From Hufsiella arboris (lineage in GTDB: Bacteria > Bacteroidota > Bacteroidia > Sphingobacteriales > Sphingobacteriaceae), in the NCBI RefSeq assembly GCF_009834875.1, contig NZ_WVHT01000010.1, forward strand, positions 62,001 to 126,000: 64,000 nucleotides of DNA. Direction: 5' to 3'. Under the pieces are notes generated by a model. It did not search any database, was not told the DNA's origin, and worked only from the letters and a program-made list of their open reading frames with translations. Numbering within the stretch: the first letter of the stretch is position 1; each line of letters opens with the position of its first letter. Of this stretch, positions 7,679 to 15,234 are shown piece by piece. Made by a program: the position numbers and the translations under genes.

Positions 7679-8980
7679 TTACTGCGCGTAATTGTTAACC
7701 GAATTATACAGTTGAAGATATTTGCTGGTTAATGCTTTTTCTTCAAAATCTGACTTGATTTTTGATGGCGCCGCTTTCCGAATTTCTTGAAGTTTCTCAC
7801 GATTTTTATTGACATCTAAAAGCGTCTCACGAATATTTTGAACGTTGACTGAACTGACCCATCCGAAGTCATTTTCTTTCACATAGTCGGATAGACCCAC
7901 CCGATTGCTCACTAATACAGCTGTGCCCATCGCAAGGCTTTCGATGACCACATTCGCGAAGTTTTCGTCGTAGGAGGGCAGTATTAATAGGTCATGATTT
8001 TTAAGTATGTCCCATTTCTCATCCTGATCAACCTGACCTATCCAATGGATACGCGGTTCGAGACCTGATGATTTACTCTTGCTTTTTAATGTCTCAACGT
8101 AGCTCTCATCTCCTGAGCCCGCGACAGTAAGAATCCAGCTGATTTGCAGTTCGCTAAGAGCATCAAACAATAGATCAAGCCCTTTTTTTTCTTCTATGCG
8201 TGAAAGAAATAATAGCCTTAAAGGTTGTTCCTCTGATTCATAACTAATAGATGGTACTTGCTCGTTTCGAACACGAGGTATCTTAACAAAGTTCGGAATG
8301 ATGGTAATACTTTTCGGATGTTCTACGAGATGCAGGATGTCTCCTTTTTCCTTTTCACTGGTCACATGAAAATGGCAGTATTCAAGTAAAGTCTTCCCGA
8401 GAAACCGGTGGATGTTATCCTTGACGCCCGCGTTGCGATTGCCGAATGAATATCCGCTTAACGTTCCTCTTGGACTAAGAATAACCGGCGTATTTTTCCA
8501 TTTCGCAATCAGACAGGAGAAGATTGAAACAAGGTTCCACCAAGCGTGAATGTGAACGATCGGTTTGGCCGGAGTGCCGTCACTGCGAGGCATGAAGCAG
8601 TCTCTCTCTCTAATCTTTTTTTTATAAATTTTGGGTTGCTTAAGCTTCTTCCATAAACCCCAATATAAAGCCGGGCTAAAATGCGTATGGTCTTTCGTTA
8701 AGCGTTTAAAATAGGTAACAGGAACGCCATCTACATATGTGGTTTTCCCTGGCTCAACGTTCAGCTCCTGCAGGCCGTTTGCGGTCGAGGTCAGGACCTC
8801 AACCGTCACCGGACTGAGCGCTTGTTCGTCCTCTGGCGTGGGAGTCAAGGTGGATGTCACACTGAGCGCAGTCAAAGTGCCAGCCTTAACCAACTCTTCA
8901 CATAATTTCGATACCGACATCGTTGGCCCACCATATATGTAAGCAGGCTTGTAGGAAGCGGAAATTTGGAAGATTTTCAT
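7679..8980 (-). CDS. GT4 glycosyltransferase, XrtY-associated XYAG1-like, with in-frame repeat insertions
   Basis: Protein of 433 residues. The start KIFQISASYKPAYIYGGPT, the segment LTSTANGLQELNVEPG and TKDHTHFSPALYW match what I recall of the XYAG1 glycosyltransferases that accompany exosortase Y. HIHAWWN and a GT4 donor region (LLFLSRIEEKKGLDLL, then SYDENFANVVIESLAMGTAVLVS) follow. Two segments look foreign. Residues about 35-59 are encoded by two copies of the TGTCAnnCTGAGCG genomic repeat, and residues about 122-137 (ERDCFMPRSDG) by the CGTCACTGCGAGGCA repeat. Both keep the frame. They sit before the TANG strand and before the HIHAWW strand, possibly in surface loops. Whether the enzyme still works is unknown. 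Confidence 0.82.
   Translation of the reverse strand: MKIFQISASYKPAYIYGGPTMSVSKLCEELVKAGTLTALSVTSTLTPTPEDEQALSPVTVEVLTSTANGLQELNVEPGKTTYVDGVPVTYFKRLTKDHTHFSPALYWGLWKKLKQPKIYKKKIRERDCFMPRSDGTPAKPIVHIHAWWNLVSIFSCLIAKWKNTPVILSPRGTLSGYSFGNRNAGVKDNIHRFLGKTLLEYCHFHVTSEKEKGDILHLVEHPKSITIIPNFVKIPRVRNEQVPSISYESEEQPLRLLFLSRIEEKKGLDLLFDALSELQISWILTVAGSGDESYVETLKSKSKSSGLEPRIHWIGQVDQDEKWDILKNHDLLILPSYDENFANVVIESLAMGTAVLVSNRVGLSDYVKENDFGWVSSVNVQNIRETLLDVNKNREKLQEIRKAAPSKIKSDFEEKALTSKYLQLYNSVNNYAQ
8578..8606. repeat. CGTCACTGCGAGGCA repeat inside a CDS
   Basis: A 29-bp stretch matching the intergenic repeat seen at 32119-32143, 40238-40263 and 40291-40318 (core CGTCAnTGCGAGGnAnnAAGCAnTC). Here it lies inside the XYAG1-like glycosyltransferase and is translated, in minus-strand sense, as part of the ERDCFMPRSDG segment. 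Confidence 0.75.
8803..8879. repeat. Two direct TGTCAnnCTGAGCG repeat units inside a CDS
   Basis: One divergent unit at about 8803-8822 and one near-canonical unit at 8855-8879 (TGTCACACTGAGCGCAGTC), both in the same direction. They encode an extra segment of roughly 25 residues near the N-terminus of the XYAG1-like glycosyltransferase. The same family occurs at 10873-10963, 31195-31217 and 43634-43674. Confidence 0.75.
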
Positions 8981-9020
8981 TTATGGTGCAAGGACAGGCA
9001 GTGTGTTATTAAAGATCAAC

Positions 9021-10433
9021 TTATCTTTTTACAATGATGCCAAAAGACTTGAGGGCGTAAAATACCAGGAACATGCTAATATAACTCCAGAAAATAGCGT
9101 TAAAAATAAATTCAAAGCTATTGCCCCGCCAGAATATTTGAAAAAGGCCGGTAAACATTACTGCCGTACCTAGAAAGTATCCTCCGAAAATCGATTCGGC
9201 TTTAATAGATATCTTCTGTGCAAGGAACCCATATAAAAAAAGTCCAACCCATACACCGATCATGCCCCCGGATAGGTAGCAATCAACTATGTAGGCTGGC
9301 TTTGCGGAAACAACAGCGTCTTCGCTTACAACACCGGCAGCATATACGCGTTGCATAACGAGTTCTTCTGTAACCGGTTTAGAAAGCCATATAGCTCGTG
9401 GTATGATCGCTTCTGCTGATTGCTTTAAAAGGCTGAAGTGATAAAAAGGGACTTGTTGAGGTGTGGATTTCGCAAACTGAGTAAACATCTCGATTTCGGA
9501 GATACGGCTGGTCAGGAAAGCCCAGTTATCTTTTCTGATATCTTGCTGCAAATTTTCATTGTTAAAAACGGCATCTAATGCCTTATCCCTTGCAAGCTGT
9601 GACGATTCACCTGAAAAAGCGCTTTGACGAAAAACTGCTATGAATGTTGGCAGCACAACAAAAAGCGCAATCAATGCGGCGCCGAAAACAGGGTATACTT
9701 TTTTCCCGTAAAGCGGTATCAAAAAGATTCCTAGTAGTAACACGCTTACAATGATTGGTTCCTTAAAACCAGAGATAAGGGCCTGTAAGAAGTTTAAAAC
9801 AAACAAACCGGCGCTGACTACCGTATTTCCTTTTCGGTTTTCTCGGAGTGAGTAAGCAAGCGATAATGTGCCGGCTACAAAACTCAAACCTGTTGCCTGC
9901 ACACTGAACTGTGACAGGGCGCCCACCGATCTGAACACATAACTTAAAGGAAGGCTAAGCAACGCCATTTTAAGCAGGAAATTGCTCATTGAATCGACGT
10001 GAAGAGAATATTTGTTTTCTATTGGGTAACTCATCGCGCTGATAAGGCCGTGCGCCAGCGCTGCATGCCCCAATACGTAGTAACGTTGACAGCGCGCAAT
10101 GTCTGCAAGCGCACCCGTTGTATCATATTCTGTACCTACATAGGTAAAATACTCGTAGCCCAATGTATTCATGTAGTAGAATATAGAGGTGCAGGCCATG
10201 TACCCGGCAAATATAATATGCGTTAACAGAAACGGTCTTAACAGTTGCTGTTCCGCAGGCAGGTCAGTTGGAAGTTTTTTCAGTTTACCGGTAAACGAGA
10301 TATAAAATATATAAAAAGATCCCATCCATGCTGTCAGGTAGGATGCATTTGGGAAATCCATAAGCAGCAGCGCCAATATAAATGGAAAGTACAGGATTAA
10401 ATACTTAAGTGGATTGCTATTATCCTTGTTCAT
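9021..10433 (-). CDS. Wzy-like / O-antigen-ligase-like membrane protein (XrtY-associated)
   Basis: Protein of 470 residues made of many hydrophobic segments (about ten or more), beginning with YLILYFPFILALLLMDFP. A large loop between residues about 270 and 385 contains PFYHFSLLKQSAEAIIPRAI and is probably periplasmic. This layout is that of Wzy polymerases and O-antigen ligases, which join or transfer lipid-linked glycans on the periplasmic face. A family with this name is known to travel with exosortase Y. The start overlaps the upstream glycosyltransferase stop by 14 bp. Whether it polymerises repeat units or ligates glycan to another acceptor cannot be decided from sequence alone. Confidence 0.78.
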   Translation of the reverse strand: MNKDNSNPLKYLILYFPFILALLLMDFPNASYLTAWMGSFYIFYISFTGKLKKLPTDLPAEQQLLRPFLLTHIIFAGYMACTSIFYYMNTLGYEYFTYVGTEYDTTGALADIARCQRYYVLGHAALAHGLISAMSYPIENKYSLHVDSMSNFLLKMALLSLPLSYVFRSVGALSQFSVQATGLSFVAGTLSLAYSLRENRKGNTVVSAGLFVLNFLQALISGFKEPIIVSVLLLGIFLIPLYGKKVYPVFGAALIALFVVLPTFIAVFRQSAFSGESSQLARDKALDAVFNNENLQQDIRKDNWAFLTSRISEIEMFTQFAKSTPQQVPFYHFSLLKQSAEAIIPRAIWLSKPVTEELVMQRVYAAGVVSEDAVVSAKPAYIVDCYLSGGMIGVWVGLFLYGFLAQKISIKAESIFGGYFLGTAVMFTGLFQIFWRGNSFEFIFNAIFWSYISMFLVFYALKSFGIIVKR

Positions 10434-11676
10434 TCAATTCTTTAACGAAAACTTGTACTTGTTTTTTAAAACTCCAGTCGCCGATAATCTTATTTGAAAC
10501 GCGCCCCATTTGTTGCAACACTTTCTTGTTAGATAATAAAGCCAATTTATCTATGAGGTCAGCCAAATCTCCATTCCTGAATATATATCCATTTTCGGCA
10601 TTCTTCACAAGATCAACGGAACAGCCGACTTTATCGGATACAAGTACCGCTTTCCCTGCCGCCATAGCCTCATTAACAGCTAATCCCCATGTTTCGCCCG
10701 GGCCCTTAGACGGCAAGCAAAAAAGATCACAGGCCTGGTAAACTACGGGCATTTGTGTCTGGTTTTGGAAATCCATGAAATGTATAGTTGATTTCTGTGG
10801 GCTATTTGCTGCTTTCTGCTTTAAGCTTTCTTCTAAAATCCCATTACCCACAAACAGCAGGCGAATACTTCTTGTCTCGCTGAGCGGAGTCGAAGCGCCA
10901 ACCTCAATTTCTTTTGTCGCACCCATCAATCGCGAAGTGAATGTCATGCTAAGCGGAGACAAACTACCATTCCCAAGTTTAATGAACGCTTCCATCAACA
11001 ATTCCGGATCTTTTTTTGGCTCGAGTTTTCCGGCAAACAGGATCAAAATGTCTTCCTCTTTAATATCCAGGTTTTCACGAAGCTTTCTTGCTTCATCGTT
11101 TCTGTTCTTTGAAAACCGATTATTGTCGATGGCATGCGGAGCAAAAACCAGCCGCGATTCCTTTAATCCGTATTTCAGGTAGTAAGCTTTATTCGCGGTA
11201 CCTACATAAAATACTTTATCTACATGCTGGTACACCCAGCGAAGTAAAAGGCTTTTTGCGATATTTTTTAGCCCACTGCTTTCATCCAGTAAAGTCGAAT
11301 CGCCGCGAAACCAAACCGGGACTTTTCCTTTAAAATATCGCATGACTTTGAGATGGGACGCATAACTCCAGCCATAAACAAGGATCGCATCGGGTTTGAA
11401 ATCTTTTAGCCGATGAATGATCTCCGGATTTTGTATCCCCTTAAAATGGTGGCTGCCCGGATCCGCTGCGGTGTTTTTTAAAAACTCGTAAGCATAGCCA
11501 TCTAATAAAGGCAGATCCCAGGCAATGGTTTTACCGAAATCCGGATCGTGCTTTGGTTTATTGCCTTCTTCTCCCCAAGTATAGAATACCTTTATGTTCG
11601 CTTTTTTAGCAAGAAAACGGAATACCGGTGCGTAGTATTGAATTGGATGAGTTGTGACTATTGCTAATTTCTTCAA
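10420..11676 (-). CDS. GT4-family glycosyltransferase with an in-frame repeat insertion
   Basis: Protein of 418 residues with GT-B fold landmarks: LAIVTTHPIQYYAPVFRFL at the N-terminus, LILFAGKLEPKKDPELLMEA, LLFVGNGILEESL, and GPGETWGLAVNEAMAAGKAV, whose Glu is the conserved donor-site residue. Between FIKLGN and IRLLFVGNG there is an extra segment of about 35 residues (236-270) that GT4 enzymes lack. Its DNA contains two direct copies of the TGTCnnGCTnAGCGGAG genomic repeat. The insertion falls between two core strands, so the fold may tolerate it as a loop. It overlaps the Wzy-like gene and is 11 bp downstream of the acyltransferase gene. Confidence 0.83.
   Translation of the reverse strand: MKKLAIVTTHPIQYYAPVFRFLAKKANIKVFYTWGEEGNKPKHDPDFGKTIAWDLPLLDGYAYEFLKNTAADPGSHHFKGIQNPEIIHRLKDFKPDAILVYGWSYASHLKVMRYFKGKVPVWFRGDSTLLDESSGLKNIAKSLLLRWVYQHVDKVFYVGTANKAYYLKYGLKESRLVFAPHAIDNNRFSKNRNDEARKLRENLDIKEEDILILFAGKLEPKKDPELLMEAFIKLGNGSLSPLSMTFTSRLMGATKEIEVGASTPLSETRSIRLLFVGNGILEESLKQKAANSPQKSTIHFMDFQNQTQMPVVYQACDLFCLPSKGPGETWGLAVNEAMAAGKAVLVSDKVGCSVDLVKNAENGYIFRNGDLADLIDKLALLSNKKVLQQMGRVSNKIIGDWSFKKQVQVFVKELNEQG
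10873..10963. repeat. Two direct TGTCnnGCTnAGCGGAG units inside a CDS
   Basis: Units at 10873-10895 (TGTCTCGCTGAGCGGAGTC) and 10942-10963 (TGTCATGCTAAGCGGAGAC), same orientation, 69 bp apart. Together they account for the extra segment in the GT4 glycosyltransferase that contains them. Confidence 0.75.
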
Positions 11677-11687
11677 CCTACGATCAA

Positions 11688-12752
11688 CTAGTTGGACAAC
11701 GTTATTTTACTTCGGCTTGGGAAATACCTATCTCTCAAACTTAAAAATGGATATTCAACGATTTTACTAAAAGCAATACCGGTGATAAAACAAATTAAAA
11801 GGTAGATAGGTAAGTACAAAATCTCGCTTTTAAAAATTAGATGGATACGTTGTGCAATAACGCCGAGCGCTGGATGTATGAGATAGATTGAATATGAAAA
11901 TTGTCCCAGATAGGCTAATCTTCGAATCATTTTGTTGTGTTCCAAATATTTTCCATTCATTAAAATCAGAATCACAAAGCCAAAAGCTATTGAGTTTAAG
12001 CTTAAATAAATCAAATTCAATATTCTGTAATCTCTTAAGAAGATATAATTTGAAATAATTATCAGCAAACTTGTCGTTAAGATGATTTTCTTATATCTCA
12101 TCAAAAACTTGAAAAGTTTATTTTGAGTGAAAAAGCTTAAATAAATTACCACACCGAAAAATATTGAATCCAATCGCCCGTGCGTCATTTGAAAATCTCG
12201 TTTCCAGTCTTCTTGATAATGAGTATAATTATAAAACCTAAAACAGATACTAAAAATTAGCAATGCTGAGTATATAACTAAGATCCATTTAAAGTCAAAT
12301 TTTTTATAATAGATTAGAATCACAGACAATATGCAGAGCAAAATATAAAAATGTTCTTCAAAACTTAGCGACCAAAACCAGACCCTACTTGAATAAGAGG
12401 TGTAATTCGATAAGAAAAAAGCATCACTAAGCATGCCTTTCCAGGAAAAACGATGTGTAAAATATTGATATACACAGGCGATTGTTAAGAAAATATAATA
12501 GGAAGGGTAGATCTTAAAACCCCTTCTGATCAAAAAAAGTTTGGGATTAAAAGATTTGTATTTGGTATACTCATTAATAATTAAGCCCGATACCAAAAAT
12601 CCACTTAACACAAAGAATAATTCTACACCTAAATACCCAGGGCTAATCAAGTTATAATAAGGGCGTTCGCACTTAATATCCGAATGACTTAATAATACAA
12701 TTAAAATGGCGATAAATCTTAAAAAATCAAGACTTTGGTTTCTTTGTAGCAT
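11688..12752 (-). CDS. Acyltransferase 3 family membrane protein (OafA/WecH type)
   Basis: Protein of 354 residues with about ten transmembrane helices. The N-terminal signature QSLDFLRFIAILIVLLSHSD carries the family His, and GVELFFVLSGFLVSGLI and FLIRRGFKIYPSYY follow. These proteins O-acetylate or O-acylate exported polysaccharides at the inner membrane. There is no SGNH extension, so the protein is the membrane-only form. The DNA is visibly AT-richer than the flanking housekeeping genes. It is downstream of the GMC oxidoreductase gene and 11 bp upstream of a GT4 gene. Confidence 0.87.
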   Translation of the reverse strand: MLQRNQSLDFLRFIAILIVLLSHSDIKCERPYYNLISPGYLGVELFFVLSGFLVSGLIINEYTKYKSFNPKLFLIRRGFKIYPSYYIFLTIACVYQYFTHRFSWKGMLSDAFFLSNYTSYSSRVWFWSLSFEEHFYILLCILSVILIYYKKFDFKWILVIYSALLIFSICFRFYNYTHYQEDWKRDFQMTHGRLDSIFFGVVIYLSFFTQNKLFKFLMRYKKIILTTSLLIIISNYIFLRDYRILNLIYLSLNSIAFGFVILILMNGKYLEHNKMIRRLAYLGQFSYSIYLIHPALGVIAQRIHLIFKSEILYLPIYLLICFITGIAFSKIVEYPFLSLRDRYFPSRSKITLSN

Positions 12753-12803
12753 GAGCGTGTAACGGGATTAGGTTGGTGTTGATCAATTCTTTAAAGCTAT
12801 TGT

Positions 12804-14351
12804 TTAATTATTTTGTTTAAGATGGTCTGCCAACCTATTGCATAATGCGAGTAAGGTGAGAGTGGGATTAGAGTGCGAACCTGTTGGAAACACAGCAGTA
12901 CTCGCTACAAATAAGTTTTGAGTATCCCAAACTTTTAGATTCTGGTCTACAATGCCATTTTCAGCTTTTTTGCTCATCTTGCAACCACCCATATGATGGT
13001 TTACGTCTGAAAGCAGCAACTTCCATCCCGAATTATCAGGATCGATCTCCGGCCTTATAATTACTTTTCCGAAGCCTAATCGTTCTAATTCTTCCTTTAC
13101 AATTGAGGTAGCAGCTAAAACAGTGTTCCAGGTAGGTCTACTAATGTCCCAATGTACTTCCAATTTTGGCAATCCCATTTCATCAGAAATATCGCTTAAA
13201 CGTAAATAGCTTGTGTCAATAGCATTCTGTTCAACCATCAGCGAAATTTCAGGAGTAGTTTTAATCTTATAGAAAAAAGATTGTAAACTATAAGCATATG
13301 CGCTTAAAGCAAATTTTGGTAAAAAAGGTACCAGTGATAAGGCTTTTTTTAGATCAAATTTCTTCAAAAGAGCTTTAACCTTTTCATATAGATCAAAATC
13401 AGATGGTGGACTAAACAAGATACTTACAGAGCAGTTTAATAAGCTTGATTTTAATCTCGTTTTCTCAGCCAGACTTAATCTTAGCGATATTTTTTGATGA
13501 TTAATATGATGTGTGTTAAAATACCGCTGTAATTTGAATTGTTTTTCTGTTTCAACATAACCAACAGTAATGCATGGATGATCCATGAAACCTTTTCCAA
13601 GTAACTGGAAATTATTATGTTTAGCGAATAGATTAGAGTGATTTAACAAAAGCCGGTTACATTCTACTGCTCCGCCTGCCAAAATTAGATTTTTAACGTC
13701 AAGCGTCTTTCGGAATCCATCGAAGTTTATGAGTTCGATCTTTTGAACGCTTTCTCCGCTATGACAGAGATTAGATACAGTAGCATTGTACAACACAAAC
13801 ACATGCTTTTCAAGATGCTTTTGATAAAGTTTTTTGAAGTTGGGTTCTTTGGCCCATTTAGAAACATGATAGCTTATTAGGGTGTCATTAAAACCAGGGT
13901 CCCGCAATTTAATTCTTGACAGAATTTCTGGCCCATAATAGTCATTGTCGTGGATACCCATAAAAGCATTCGCGGCTTTATAATGTGGTTCAAGATCTGC
14001 CAATTCAATTGGCCAGGAATCTACATCTTCTCTAGATGGATGACTGAAATCAATTGCGGAAAAAGGAAGCGACTGACCGCCCCAAGCCAATGTTGTTCCG
14101 CCTACCGCACGTTTTCTACCCCAGCTAATGCCTCCCATCGGTAAACCTGTAGAGATTACATCATTAAGCGCCTGATAACGTTCTTCTAAATCAAACAATC
14201 CACTTTCAATTAGGAGAACTTTATATCCAGAGTTGGACAAGTTTACAGCTAAAAATATTCCTGCTGCGCCTGCGCCAACTATTGTATAGTCGAAATTTTC
14301 GGGAATATTTAGTGTTAACGAATCTTCAAACCTATGAAAAGGCATAATCAA
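12804..14351 (-). CDS. GMC-family FAD-dependent oxidoreductase
   Basis: Protein of 515 residues. The ADP-binding motif is YTIVGAGAAGIFLAVNLSNS (residues about 22-41), with IESG at the end of strand 2, a GGTTLAWGGQ segment, and LAGGAVECNRLLL before the substrate domain. The C-terminal GMC_oxred_C region has HHMGGCKM and TGSHSNPTLTLLAL, which carry the usual catalytic His pair region. GMC enzymes oxidise alcohols or sugars. The start codon overlaps the aldo-keto reductase gene by 20 bp, so the two are probably coupled and may act on the same sugar or aglycone. The exact substrate is unknown; placement in the glycan locus points to a sugar or lipid-linked sugar. Confidence 0.85.
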   Translation of the reverse strand: MIMPFHRFEDSLTLNIPENFDYTIVGAGAAGIFLAVNLSNSGYKVLLIESGLFDLEERYQALNDVISTGLPMGGISWGRKRAVGGTTLAWGGQSLPFSAIDFSHPSREDVDSWPIELADLEPHYKAANAFMGIHDNDYYGPEILSRIKLRDPGFNDTLISYHVSKWAKEPNFKKLYQKHLEKHVFVLYNATVSNLCHSGESVQKIELINFDGFRKTLDVKNLILAGGAVECNRLLLNHSNLFAKHNNFQLLGKGFMDHPCITVGYVETEKQFKLQRYFNTHHINHQKISLRLSLAEKTRLKSSLLNCSVSILFSPPSDFDLYEKVKALLKKFDLKKALSLVPFLPKFALSAYAYSLQSFFYKIKTTPEISLMVEQNAIDTSYLRLSDISDEMGLPKLEVHWDISRPTWNTVLAATSIVKEELERLGFGKVIIRPEIDPDNSGWKLLLSDVNHHMGGCKMSKKAENGIVDQNLKVWDTQNLFVASTAVFPTGSHSNPTLTLLALCNRLADHLKQNN

Positions 14352-15216
14352 TCTCTTGTTTTAAATCAACCTTGCTCCAGGTTTCGAACCGTGTCAATTG
14401 CTTTAGATTTTCTTCCAGGTGTATCGGCGATGTGGTAGAGAACAGAATTTTTCCGGATGGATTTTTTCTGTGTTCGTGCGACAATATAATGCCGGCAAGC
14501 TCGGGTTTGGTAAATTTATCGTTGGTATTTATCTGAGATAAACCTTTTAATACGCTATGGTAGATGTGAGTTTTGTCAGGATGCTGTAATACAAAATCAT
14601 CTGACCTGGTATCATGAGGGCTGTTTTCATATTGTATGACATCCCAAATATTAAGATTCTTTTCTCTGGCTGTATTATGGAAATTTGTTGCTAAACCAAG
14701 TTTCGCAATTCTTCCGTCTTCCTTTAGCGAAATTAAAAAAGCTAATGCATCTTCCGTTAAAAATTCACTCAGTCCTTCATGGAGTAAAAAACAATCGATA
14801 TAATCCGTTTGAAGATTTTCAAGGCTTTGCTTAAAGCTCTTTTCTATTTCTTTACGTTCTATTATTCTCGGGAGGAGGTCGTGTTGTTCCGGTTTCAGAT
14901 CCAAACTACCGGCAGACGCATGATTGACTCCTTTCAATTTGTACTTAAGCCAAAGCATTAGATTGAGGGGCAAACGCGAAGGCTTTATTTCGCTTAAACC
15001 AAATTTTGTCGTTACTATTACTTCACTGCGCTTGTTTTTTATAAATGTTCCAAGAATGCGTTCAGAATATCCTTTACTGTACACCGGTGCAGTATCGAAA
15101 TAACGTATCCCCGAGATATAGGCTTTATCCAAAATAGTCAACGCAGAGCGCAAATCTTTTTGGCTTGCCAAGGCTACACAACCAAAACCGAAGTGTTGGT
15201 TGATTAAATCGCTCAT
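14332..15216 (-). CDS. Aldo/keto reductase
   Basis: Protein of 294 residues of the AKR superfamily ((beta/alpha)8 barrel, NAD(P)H). Catalytic residues can be placed: Asp and Tyr in RYFDTAPVYSKGYSE, Lys in EVIVTTKFG, and His in DCFLLHEGL. The second half (ILFSTTSPIHLEENLKQL) contains the cofactor-binding end of the barrel. It lies 18 bp downstream of a GT4 gene and overlaps the GMC oxidoreductase gene by 20 bp. A reductase/oxidase pair inside a polysaccharide locus suggests conversion of a sugar nucleotide or a glycan modification. This is inference. Confidence 0.85.
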   Translation of the reverse strand: MSDLINQHFGFGCVALASQKDLRSALTILDKAYISGIRYFDTAPVYSKGYSERILGTFIKNKRSEVIVTTKFGLSEIKPSRLPLNLMLWLKYKLKGVNHASAGSLDLKPEQHDLLPRIIERKEIEKSFKQSLENLQTDYIDCFLLHEGLSEFLTEDALAFLISLKEDGRIAKLGLATNFHNTAREKNLNIWDVIQYENSPHDTRSDDFVLQHPDKTHIYHSVLKGLSQINTNDKFTKPELAGIILSHEHRKNPSGKILFSTTSPIHLEENLKQLTRFETWSKVDLKQEIDYAFS

Positions 15217-15234
15217 AAAAGTTTATGGTTTAAT

